Origin: a virus
Reading direction: 5' to 3' (one strand)
Virus record (IMG/VR): IMGVR_UViG_3300042907_000027
Location: 1 to 29,406 of that record
Length of the DNA: 29,406 bases
Below, one piece after another: positions 14,420-21,753 of this stretch; within the stretch, counting starts at the first letter, position 1, and every line of letters starts with the position of its first letter. A program made the translations under genes and the position numbers. The notes under the pieces were generated by a model. That model worked only from the letters and a program-made list of their open reading frames with translations, had not been told where the DNA came from and searched no databases.

Positions 14420-16417
14420 TTATGCGAACTTGGTTACGGAAGCCAGCACGGTGAACGTGGCGCTACCTGTCTTGATGATTACGTATGTGTAGCTATCAAT
14501 TGAGCTTGCATTTCCGCTTGTCGGTGCTGTTCCGCCTTGCCACTTTGGAGTGACAGATGAACCATCTACTTGAACAGCAGAGTTGTAGTAAGCCGTAGCC
14601 CCATTGGTCACCAAGAAGGTAGCCGAGATTGACTCACCAGTCTGCATGACCGTGTTCAACGATGTACCGCTTGAGCCTCTGAAGTTAACTGTGAAGTTAC
14701 CAGATGCGTTGGTCGTGTAGTACAGGACTGATTGCGTGGTGATGTCATAGTTGATAGTGCCCGTTGCTGCCGTTGCCGAGATGGTGTTCACCTCGGCGAT
14801 GTTTGGAGTCTTGAAGGCAGATATGGAAGACGAGCCATTAACCAGAAGCATGGAAGTTGATGTTGTGGTTCCAATGCTTAAATTACCCGCCATGTAATTT
14901 TGAGCAGTACCAGACGCGTAGAAGTTGTAGCGACCCGTGCCACTTGCAATGCCGCCAAAGAAACCGTAATTGTTTGTCGCGCCGGTTAAAGATGATTCAG
15001 CAATAAATCCATACTGATTAGTGACGGTAGAAGTAGCTCCAATAGTTGATTGGACTGCTTGGAAATGACGTAAATTTACTAAGGTAAAAGCTGCTGCTTG
15101 AGTTGAAGAATTAGATTGATACCCAATATAGCCAGATGTTACATCAGATTGAATGGTTCCAAATTGACGGAATCCGTACACGGTAGTTGCACCAGTTGGA
15201 TTGATGGCGCATGGCACGAGCGAATCAGTCAAACCTGTTGATCCAATGCCTAAGCGTCCAGCCATGTAGTTATTGGCCGTGCCATTCATGTACAGGTTCC
15301 ACTTGGTAGCGCCAGATGAGACAGAACCAAGGAAGCCATACACGTTTGTGGCTGTTGTTACATCGTCTTGAGCAAAGCCGTAGTAGTTAGTAATCGTCCC
15401 GCTTGCATTGCTTGGAGGAGTAGAAGCATAAGAATAAATGGTACCAATTGTTCCTGTACTACTATTTGTAAAAGAAGAACGGAACGCTTGGAAAGAACCG
15501 CTAATAGTTGTAGTAAGGCTATTATTTACTTCTGACAAAAAGCCAGTCAATATTCCTGTGCCGGCATAAGAAGCGCCAACAGTAACTCTGCCTCTTACAC
15601 CTGACTTAGTTGCCGTGCCAGATGCATTATTTGCCGTCAATATTGACCAAATGCCTTGTTCGGCACTGGCTGTATCTGTGACTGTATTGGTGACATACAA
15701 TTTGCTTTGAGCGTTTTGCGTTGTGCCAACAGAAACCAATTGGCCACTAGTGATCCGCATTGCTTCAGTAGGCGTACTTGCACCATCAGCAGTGGTGCTA
15801 AAGACAAGGCGACCGGGCATGTCGTTTGTGCCGGGTGTGCCGTCTACTGCGGCTTCAATTGCCGCACCACGTATAAAGTTTGTGCCATCGTCAAAGAAAA
15901 ATCTAATACTACTTGCGGCTCCAGAGGATACAACTCCATTTGTTCCAATTGTTCCTGATTGAGAACGGGCAAGATTGATTGCATTAGGTTGCGTAGCATT
16001 CCAGCCCGCAAACAAGGCCCCTGCGCCAGATATTGCAGCAACAGTTTGCACTTGAAGTTGTTGACCAGTAAGACCAAGGGTTGCGCTTGCTGTTGTTCCA
16101 AGAATAGCGGCTCCAGCAGAATCAATTACAAACGGACTTGAATCAGGATTAGTTGAATCCTCAACCAACAGAGCATTGCCAGTACCAAGTTGAGTGATAC
16201 GCAAAGCGGCATCAGTAGTTGTGCCTGAGATGATTACAGGGACGTCAAGTGAGCTTGGATTGGTACCAATCTCAACGACGTTGCCGCCACTGTCTTTGGT
16301 GTAAAGACGCTTGGTTGCCGTGTTGACAGCAAGCTCAGCACCTCCGGCTGCATTGGTCAGGTCACCCGCGACGGGGGCTCCGGCGGTGTCCTTTTTCTTA
16401 GTCAGAATTGTTGTCAT
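14420..16417 (-). CDS. Tail fibre / virion surface protein
   Basis: A 665-residue Thr/Ser/Gly/Ala-rich protein, with GGAGG eight bases before its ATG and a small overlap with the upstream stop. The N-terminus MTTILTKKKDTAGAPVAGDL and then GAELAVNTATKRLYTKDSGG is typical of phage fibres that open with a short anchor. The body repeats GFFG/GFLG-type beta elements and NYYGF or QYGF strands followed by NYMAG(R/N)L, which suggests a trimeric beta-structured shaft. The last 110 residues contain INYDITTQSVLYYTTNASGN, AFLV-like strands and TPKWQGGTAPTSGNASSIDS, ending TFTVLASVTKFA. I recall this C-terminal domain as widespread in aquatic phage fibres. It is probably one of two fibre components acting with the glycine-rich adhesin. 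Confidence 0.8.
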   Translation of the reverse strand: MTTILTKKKDTAGAPVAGDLTNAAGGAELAVNTATKRLYTKDSGGNVVEIGTNPSSLDVPVIISGTTTDAALRITQLGTGNALLVEDSTNPDSSPFVIDSAGAAILGTTASATLGLTGQQLQVQTVAAISGAGALFAGWNATQPNAINLARSQSGTIGTNGVVSSGAASSIRFFFDDGTNFIRGAAIEAAVDGTPGTNDMPGRLVFSTTADGASTPTEAMRITSGQLVSVGTTQNAQSKLYVTNTVTDTASAEQGIWSILTANNASGTATKSGVRGRVTVGASYAGTGILTGFLSEVNNSLTTTISGSFQAFRSSFTNSSTGTIGTIYSYASTPPSNASGTITNYYGFAQDDVTTATNVYGFLGSVSSGATKWNLYMNGTANNYMAGRLGIGSTGLTDSLVPCAINPTGATTVYGFRQFGTIQSDVTSGYIGYQSNSSTQAAAFTLVNLRHFQAVQSTIGATSTVTNQYGFIAESSLTGATNNYGFFGGIASGTGRYNFYASGTAQNYMAGNLSIGTTTSTSMLLVNGSSSISAFKTPNIAEVNTISATAATGTINYDITTQSVLYYTTNASGNFTVNFRGSSGTSLNTVMQTGESISATFLVTNGATAYYNSAVQVDGSSVTPKWQGGTAPTSGNASSIDSYTYVIIKTGSATFTVLASVTKFA

Positions 16418-18669
16418 GCGTAAGTTCCTCCAGAGATTGTACTAGTCCAGGTAGGTGAACCAGTACCACCTGAGATCAAAAAGTCGCCGGAAGTCCCGGC
16501 AGAACTGAAGCCGTAAGCCGTTCCAGTACCATAAGCCACTGCTCCAGAAGTTGGAGCTGTCGTGGCATTTGTGCCGCCATTTGCAATTGGCAAAGTTCCT
16601 GTCACGCCAGTCGTCAATGGCAAACCAGTTGCGTTGGTGAGCGTCCCAGACGTTGGGGTTCCAAGTGCCCCGTTGAAGAGCACAAAGGCTCCAGCTGAGC
16701 CTGTGTTGACGGCAAGCGCCGTAGCAACACCAGTACCCAAGCCGGTGATTGAGCCAACAGCCGGGGTGACTGTAGTGTTTCCAGCCAAGGTCAATTGGCC
16801 TTGCGCGTTTACCGTAAATGTGCCGACTTGCGTTGCGGAGCCGTAAGCGCCAGCAGTCACCGCCGTGTTACTGATTTTGAATTGCGTACCAGTCAGTGTC
16901 AGGCCTGTGCCAGCAGAATAGATCTGCGTCGCAGAGATTTGCGCAAAAGTGATTGCTGTCGTGCCGAAGGTAATGACCCCAACCGTGTTGCAGACGTAGG
17001 TCTCGCCAGCCCCAGTGTCCCCTGACGTGATGAAGAAAGCGTCGCCTTCTCCCAGAGCATTTGGACTCTTTAATCCATAGGTGTCTGCATCAGAGGCGCG
17101 AGTCAATACCCATGCAGTTGAACCATCACCAACCGTCGTGACAACGTAGACGCCGTTTTGAGCTTGGTTGGTCTGGTTATAAACCAGGATGCGGTCAGCG
17201 ACCGAAGCGACTGTACCGTCAGGAGTGAACGCAACCAGGGCGCCGGCGTTTGTCAGTGTAGCTCCAACACCCGCGGTTCCATTGTTGTAGGTCGCGTTTA
17301 GGTTGCCGGTGGTGTTGGGTACTTCGTACTTGACCGGAGTGTGGAAGGTGATGCCAGAAGACACAAGGGTGTCCACGTACTGCTTGGTGGCCAAGTCAAG
17401 GGCAGCAACCGGGTTTTGAGTCACCGTGACGCTAGTCAAGCCAGCTGGCGTTAAAGATGTCCCACCCAAAGCAATATTAGTGGTTCCAAGCGTGATTTGA
17501 CTGTTTGTCAAGCTTGAATTTGCAATATTGCTGAGTGTGTTGCTGCTGCCGTTGATCGTCTTATTGGTCAGGGTTTGAGAGCCCGTCAGGGTGGCCACTG
17601 TTGAATCAATTGCAATTGTCACGGCTGTCGAGCCGTTGTAGCTTGTACCAGACAAGCCGGTTCCAATGGTCAAGGCAGCTGTTGACGTTGCCGTAACAGT
17701 TATTGATCCGCCCAAAGAAACAGACGATCCGTTGATAGTGACCGCTGAATTGGTCAGGCTGGCATTTGGAAGGTTGGTAAACGTATTCGTGCTGCCGCTC
17801 ATTGACTTGCCAGTCAACGTGCTTGGAACGTCGTCGTTAACGAGCAAGCGAAAGCCAGTAGCTGCAGAAGGACCAGAAGCAGGACCGGCGTAGACAAAGT
17901 TAGCCGGCTGATCTGACACGATCAGGGCAGACCCCCATACCGGAGCTGAAGTGCCTCCTGAAACCAAGACTTGGCCGTTTGTACCCTGAACACTTTGCAA
18001 GAAACCGTTGCTGCCGTCGCTGTACCAAACTGCTCCAGCCGTTAGGCTGTTGACCTGCATACCCGTGCCGCCTCGTGTCAACGGCAGTAGACCAGTGTAT
18101 TCTGTCAGGTTTGCAAAGTTAAGGGCTGGATGGACGTGATCACCCCTGGCAGCGTTGTCTTCTATCCCTTCCGAAGCCGTACCCAAGGCAGCAGGAGTTG
18201 TAGACGAAAAAACCATCGATAGGGTCCGGTCGGCCTGTAAGTTACCACCTCCAGTCAATCCTGTCCCGGCAATGATCTGCCTGGTATCTGGAACGTATCC
18301 AGAAATGACTAGGGCTGTCTCTGTGACATTAGTGACCAGGCCCTTAGCATCTATAGTGACTACAGGAATCGATGAGCCAGAGCCATACGTTCCTGGTGTC
18401 GCGCCATTGTCTGCCAGTTTTGCATTGGTCACTCCGCCGTCTGCAATGCTCAAGGTGCGGTCTTGAGAAAGATCTCCACCGCCTTGCAGGCCGCCGCCAG
18501 TGTTGATCAGACGAGAAGCCGGGACAGAGACCGTCGATTGCAGATCGATGAACGGAACCTGGTACGTGACCCCTTGGATCACACAAACCATGGTTGCCGA
18601 TGATGTCGGGTTAGGAGCTACTGGAAGATCGGTGATCTTCGTTGGTACTAGGTTTGATGGTACTGTCAT
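16414..18669 (-). CDS. Tail fibre protein with ITDLP anchor and GTGLTGGG repeats
   Basis: A 751-residue fibre-like protein whose ATG overlaps the upstream stop (ATGA). The N-terminus has KITDLPVAPNPTSSATMVCV, an anchor motif shared with the 186-aa protein at 21190-21750. Tandem shaft motifs follow: GGGLQGGGDLSQDRTLSIA at about 58 and GTGLTGGGNLQADRTLSM near residue 145, then many LTNxxxSSNT-type repeats. DLATKQYVDTLVSSGITFH at about residue 423 begins a beta domain (VKYEVPNTTGNLNATYNNGT, RILVYNQTNQAQNGVYVVTT) common in phage fibres. The C-terminus repeats NGGTNATT and GDFLISGGTGSPTW. It probably forms the virion-proximal fibre; receptor specificity cannot be read. Confidence 0.82.
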   Translation of the reverse strand: MTVPSNLVPTKITDLPVAPNPTSSATMVCVIQGVTYQVPFIDLQSTVSVPASRLINTGGGLQGGGDLSQDRTLSIADGGVTNAKLADNGATPGTYGSGSSIPVVTIDAKGLVTNVTETALVISGYVPDTRQIIAGTGLTGGGNLQADRTLSMVFSSTTPAALGTASEGIEDNAARGDHVHPALNFANLTEYTGLLPLTRGGTGMQVNSLTAGAVWYSDGSNGFLQSVQGTNGQVLVSGGTSAPVWGSALIVSDQPANFVYAGPASGPSAATGFRLLVNDDVPSTLTGKSMSGSTNTFTNLPNASLTNSAVTINGSSVSLGGSITVTATSTAALTIGTGLSGTSYNGSTAVTIAIDSTVATLTGSQTLTNKTINGSSNTLSNIANSSLTNSQITLGTTNIALGGTSLTPAGLTSVTVTQNPVAALDLATKQYVDTLVSSGITFHTPVKYEVPNTTGNLNATYNNGTAGVGATLTNAGALVAFTPDGTVASVADRILVYNQTNQAQNGVYVVTTVGDGSTAWVLTRASDADTYGLKSPNALGEGDAFFITSGDTGAGETYVCNTVGVITFGTTAITFAQISATQIYSAGTGLTLTGTQFKISNTAVTAGAYGSATQVGTFTVNAQGQLTLAGNTTVTPAVGSITGLGTGVATALAVNTGSAGAFVLFNGALGTPTSGTLTNATGLPLTTGVTGTLPIANGGTNATTAPTSGAVAYGTGTAYGFSSAGTSGDFLISGGTGSPTWTSTISGGTYA

Positions 18670-18965
18670 GGGGTCATGTACTCGTCGTTTTGGCCGAGGA
18701 TAAAGCTGTTGTCATCTTCTGTGACCAAGCCAGCTGGATCGCTATACAAAGGAGCATCAGGCCGTACAAATGGCAGGGTGATAGTGTCAGGCTGACGAGG
18801 TGGCAGGCGATAAGGATCGAGTTGGTCGAGATCCTCACGGCAGACACGAAGGCCAGGTGAATTTGGGTCAGACATCAGCTGAGTCAGGCTCATCTTCCGG
18901 CTGCAACGGTCACAAAGACCAATGCCCAAAGTGCTGAGTCCGCGAGTGTCTAAGTAGATGCTCAT
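18666..18965 (-). CDS. Small phage protein with CxxC...C zinc-ribbon-like motif
   Basis: A 99-residue protein overlapping both neighbours by ATGA. It has Cys18 and Cys21 in CDRCSRKM and Cys43 in LRVCREDLDQLDPYRLPPRQ, a possible metal site with three cysteines and no obvious fourth ligand. The pattern CDxC...GLxVCxxDxDxxxP is one I recall in small proteins encoded beside phage neck genes. The C-terminal half (ITLPFVRPDAPLYSDPAGLV) is proline-rich and probably extended. The link to the gp4-like neck protein immediately upstream suggests a structural or assembly role, which is inference from position. I cannot name the family. Confidence 0.8.
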   Translation of the reverse strand: MSIYLDTRGLSTLGIGLCDRCSRKMSLTQLMSDPNSPGLRVCREDLDQLDPYRLPPRQPDTITLPFVRPDAPLYSDPAGLVTEDDNSFILGQNDEYMTP

Positions 18966-19948
18966 CTTGTGTAGACTGCAATATTTGGAGTCAGATAAAT
19001 CGGAGAGTCGTCGCGTTCTTCGTTCTCGGCCTCAAGCAGCGAACGTTGAGCCTTTTGGTCCAAGATGGCGATCATCTGGGGATCCACTGTTGGAGTCTCT
19101 TCTGCAATCCTGGCAGCCAAGACGTAGACAACAGCGTCATACCAACGCTGCGGTATCTCAATCTCTTCAGTCATTGTGCCTACATCCATGATGTATCGTT
19201 TGACCCATACAATCACTTGGGCCGTGATGAACTGGTCAGAAGGCACAGGCCAAAGATACAAGATAGGGTTGTTGAGCTGCCTGTTCACCCAGAATTGCAA
19301 TGGACGACCTTGAAATGCCTTGTTAGGCAGGTTGACGTAGTCGTCACGGTTTAAGCGAGCCATCGGAATCTCTGTCGGCGTATTGCCAAGAAAGATTACT
19401 GACTGATTAAGAACTCCAGTAGTAGCTCTAACTCTGAAATATAGGGTCGCTAGAGATCCTTGAATGTCAGTCCATGTGGTTTCATTGGCTGATGCGTTTG
19501 GGTTGGCTACGGTGGCCAGAGTGGTCCAGGTGGCACCATCGTCTGATGTCTCCAGGGCGTAGCTTGTTGAGGCTCCATTCCAATAGACACCGACGTTGGT
19601 GACTTGCGTTTCAGTAGGGAAGATTGTTTGGTAGATCGTAGACGTAGTGGTTGACGTACCTGTGACTTCTTGCAGGGTCCGCAAGTTAGTGTTGAGGATG
19701 TCAACGATACCGTTGGGCATCTCGATCAAGCCTTGCGCCTGATAGAGAGGCATGATGTATTTTTCAATGCACCACAGCTGCAAGCCACGATTGGCCAGCG
19801 CACTTAACACTAGATAGAGCGAGTCAAGAGCAAAGCTGATCTGCTCAGATGAGATGCCCTCAGGAGGGACACGGCAACGACGATACGCGTGGTCAATGAC
19901 CTTTCGCGTATTGAAGACTGTCGTGCTTACTGTGCCTGAAACTGCCAC
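18962..19948 (-). CDS. P22 gp4-like neck / tail accessory factor with inserted beta domain
   Basis: A 328-residue protein starting at GTG (19946-19948), supported by GGAG about eight bases upstream. The N-terminal helices (RKVIDHAYRRCRVPPEGISS; FALDSLYLVLSALANRGLQL) resemble gp4-type tail accessory factors, which bind the portal after packaging. P22 gp4 is only 166 residues. Here residues about 101-190 look like an inserted beta-sandwich (VTNVGVYWNGASTSYALETS, DDGATWTTLATV, TLYFRVRATTG), similar in style to discoidin-like carbohydrate-binding domains. The gp4-type fold resumes at IPMARLNRDDYVNLPNKAFQ and ends with a helix around RWYDAVVYVLAARIAEE. The assignment is by motif; the insert's role is unknown. 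Confidence 0.75.
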   Translation of the reverse strand: MAVSGTVSTTVFNTRKVIDHAYRRCRVPPEGISSEQISFALDSLYLVLSALANRGLQLWCIEKYIMPLYQAQGLIEMPNGIVDILNTNLRTLQEVTGTSTTTSTIYQTIFPTETQVTNVGVYWNGASTSYALETSDDGATWTTLATVANPNASANETTWTDIQGSLATLYFRVRATTGVLNQSVIFLGNTPTEIPMARLNRDDYVNLPNKAFQGRPLQFWVNRQLNNPILYLWPVPSDQFITAQVIVWVKRYIMDVGTMTEEIEIPQRWYDAVVYVLAARIAEETPTVDPQMIAILDQKAQRSLLEAENEERDDSPIYLTPNIAVYTR

Positions 19949-20015
19949 CGGATCTGCTCCTATTTGTAAAGTTGCGGCTTGCCGTCAGTGGCAGACCCAA
20001 GGTGTTGTTTGAATT
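19949..20015. other. Short intergenic gap with no convincing signal
   Basis: One of the few gaps in the window. It holds the GGAG ribosome site for the gp4-like gene and some weak inverted repeats (TGCC/GGCA, CGGC/GCCG). I see no T-tract terminator and no good -35/-10 pair. Confidence 0.5.
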
Positions 20016-20684
20016 TTATCTCATCTTGCCAATTTTTGGAACTTTTGAGAATGTTGGGACGCCACCTTTTGCCAATTTGTTACCAGCCCCTGGACCATGC
20101 GCCTTACCAGCAGGCATATTGGCATGCTTTTCAAGCTTTGCCTCAACAGCCCCACCTTTTGCGTATTTTTGGCTCTCGGTGCCAAACTTCTTGGCCAGCT
20201 TGTTACCGGCCTTGCCTTCGGCTGCCATTTTCTTGGGGGCTTCAGCAGCATATTGGCCGCCTTGAGCCATTCCGCCTTTTTTCATGCCCGTCGGCTCTTG
20301 CATTTCATGTTTAAGCATGGTCAGAGGCGCTTTTGCCTTGCGCATCATGCCCACCTCAGCCTTTTTGGTGGCCGGAGTGTCCATCTCGCCTGACATTTCA
20401 CGCACTTCGTGGCTTATCAAGGCCTTTGGAGCCCCAGACTTGCGCAAAAGAGCCACTTCTTTACGGACCATGGCTTCTGGTTCACGCTTTGCCTTGACTT
20501 TTGGACCGCCTTTGGCATATTTTGGTGCTGGGGCGCACATTCCGCCATTCTTCATGGCATGAGGCGCGTCATACATGGCCTTCGGGATGCCCTTTGTAGA
20601 CTTTGCAGTTGAGACCGAACGTCCGGTTGGCCTTGGAGGTGATGCAGCAAATTCAAATTCGCCGTATTTGATGTTTTTTCCCAT
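20016..20684 (-). CDS. Basic AKGG-repeat protein of unknown function
   Basis: A 222-residue, very Lys/Ala/Met/Gly-rich protein with AAGGA before the ATG. YAKGG occurs at residues 56-60 and 174-178, LAKGG at 204-208, and MKKGGMAQGG at 134-143. There is an internal duplication with a 34-residue period: E-V-x-x-(L/M)-R-K-x-x-A-P-x-x-(L/M)-x-x-HE at 76-93 and again at 110-127. AGNKLAK is also repeated, at 159-165 and 200-206. No membrane segment or enzyme motif is visible. The strong positive charge suggests nucleic-acid or capsid-interior binding, which is inference. The two genes before it encode similar basic proteins with the AKGG motif. Confidence 0.75.
   Translation of the reverse strand: MGKNIKYGEFEFAASPPRPTGRSVSTAKSTKGIPKAMYDAPHAMKNGGMCAPAPKYAKGGPKVKAKREPEAMVRKEVALLRKSGAPKALISHEVREMSGEMDTPATKKAEVGMMRKAKAPLTMLKHEMQEPTGMKKGGMAQGGQYAAEAPKKMAAEGKAGNKLAKKFGTESQKYAKGGAVEAKLEKHANMPAGKAHGPGAGNKLAKGGVPTFSKVPKIGKMR
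20286..20459 (-). repeat. Internal 34-residue-period duplication in the AKGG protein
   Basis: Residues 76-99 and 110-133 align without gaps at an offset of 34, with ten identical positions out of 24 including E, V, RK, AP, HE, E and G. This suggests a duplicated helix-hairpin unit. Confidence 0.6.
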
Positions 20685-20685
20685 A

Positions 20686-20883
20686 CTATTTCCTTTTTGC
20701 GGCTGCCCGCATGTTGTCTACAAGGTTGGGATAAGGGCGTCCGGCTGCTGCTGCGGCGGCCTTTGCGCTAGCTTTTGCAGCAGGCGCTAATTTTTTAGGC
20801 TTTGGCAGGTCCTTTGGCCTTGGCTTATCCCAAGGTGCTTTTACTTTGCCCCCTTTTGCGAAGGCCATTTTCTTTCCCATCAT
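20686..20883 (-). CDS. Small basic Lys/Ala-rich phage protein
   Basis: The product is 65 residues if the first of two tandem ATG codons (20883, 20880) is used; the first lies one base after the preceding stop. The frame is open further upstream, but that part overlaps the preceding gene and reads as unrelated sequence. The protein starts MMGKKMAFAKGGKVKAPWDK, continues with a Pro/Lys stretch (PRPKDLPKPKKLAPAAK) and an Ala-rich helix, and ends NLVDNMRAAAKRK. It is strongly basic and resembles the N-terminal style of its neighbours (FAKGG). A DNA-binding or capsid-packaged role is possible but unproven. Confidence 0.7.
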   Translation of the reverse strand: MMGKKMAFAKGGKVKAPWDKPRPKDLPKPKKLAPAAKASAKAAAAAAGRPYPNLVDNMRAAAKRK

Positions 20884-20884
20884 A

Positions 20885-21196
20885 TCAGCAGTCCCACTTG
20901 TTAAGGGCAAGAGCTTTCCTGGTCGGTCGTCCCTTGTCATCTTTCATTGGGCCCGGCATGCCAGACATTCGCGCACAAAAACTGTCACGACGTCCTGCAG
21001 ACTTGGGGCTCTTTGCAGCTTGCTTAGCTGAAACTGGAGGCTTTAAGTTGCCGCCTGTCTTACTGTTGTAAGCATCACGACCTTTTTGGTTTAACCCGCC
21101 TTTAGGATTTTGTCCTTCCTTGCGCGCCCAGACAGCTCCGCCCTTTGCAACAAACAAAGTGCCTCCGCCTTTACCAAACTTGTGATCGTTTACCAT
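20885..21196 (-). CDS. Small basic phage protein, DUF6321-like
   Basis: A 103-residue basic protein overlapping the previous gene by seven bases. It contains FVAKGGAVWARKEGQNPKGG, then LNQKGRDAYNSKTGGNLKPP and a Cys-containing block, RRDSFCARMSGMPGPMKDDK, ending ALALNKWDC. The combination GLNxKGRxxYNxxTGxNLKxPV...SFCARMxGM matches my memory of the DUF6321 family of small phage proteins, whose function is unknown. Here it is joined to an N-terminal AKGG stretch like those of the two genes that follow. Ribosome-site signals are weak, so expression may depend on coupling to the preceding gene. Confidence 0.75.
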   Translation of the reverse strand: MVNDHKFGKGGGTLFVAKGGAVWARKEGQNPKGGLNQKGRDAYNSKTGGNLKPPVSAKQAAKSPKSAGRRDSFCARMSGMPGPMKDDKGRPTRKALALNKWDC

Positions 21197-21750
21197 GTTG
21201 AGATCGCCGTACGTTTCCAGGTATCAGTTGCCACACAGACGTAGACATAGCTTGAATCCCAGCAAATGTCCCCAGTAGTACCAGTTGCCGAAGCGGAAGC
21301 TGGTGTCCTGGTGACGGGAATGTTGAGGGTGTTGCCAGTGATACCAAAATTGCCGTTGCTGTTAAAAGTTGCAACTGCTGTGGCCGTTGCTCCTGCAGCC
21401 ATCAACAAGACTTGCAAGTTAAAAGCTTCGGTGCCCGAACCAACGTTGGTGGTGACAGCAGAAAGCAAGGCACCAATCTCAACGTTACTGGCTGAAGTCT
21501 CACACTGGAAAGCAAGGCGTGTACCAATACCGGCAGCCGCCGTACCGGAAGTCTGATGACTTAAGGTTGCAGCCGTGGCTGGCGTGGCAGTATTAGCAGT
21601 TTCAACAAGCAGGGTTGGGGCTGAGTTGGCAAAAGCTTTGACCTGGTCTGATGTCAGCTTAACCGAAGTGGACGACTGGACAGACTCAAAAAGCTCGGTA
21701 CCAACAAGCGTGGTGCCTGCAGGTAAGTCCGTGATCTTTAGGTTTGCCAT
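21190..21750 (-). CDS. Beta-rich fibre- or head-associated protein with ITDLP N-terminus
   Basis: A 186-residue protein starting MANLKITDLPAGTTLVGTEL. The N-terminal KITDLP and the following strand-and-helix (FESVQSSTSVKLTSDQVKAF) resemble the anchor end of the 751-aa fibre protein. The middle is Thr/Ala-rich beta sequence (AGIGTRLAFQCETSASNVEI). The C-terminus GDICWDSSYVYVCVATDTWK is a motif seen at the ends of many phage fibre and spike proteins. It lies only three bases after the preceding gene, with a weak ribosome site. It could be a short fibre or a head decoration; the structural role is inferred from the motifs and position. Confidence 0.75.
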   Translation of the reverse strand: MANLKITDLPAGTTLVGTELFESVQSSTSVKLTSDQVKAFANSAPTLLVETANTATPATAATLSHQTSGTAAAGIGTRLAFQCETSASNVEIGALLSAVTTNVGSGTEAFNLQVLLMAAGATATAVATFNSNGNFGITGNTLNIPVTRTPASASATGTTGDICWDSSYVYVCVATDTWKRTAISTW

Positions 21751-21753
21751 GGC

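Noticed and set aside
19949-20015. Possible terminator or promoter in the gap before the gp4-like gene
   Set aside because: Only 4-bp inverted repeats, no T-tract, and no convincing -10/-35 pair.
20884-20940. Longer N-terminus (from 20940) for the 65-aa basic protein
   Set aside because: It overlaps the preceding gene by 56 bases and reads as unrelated sequence; the tandem ATG at 20880-20883 directly after the previous stop is more natural.
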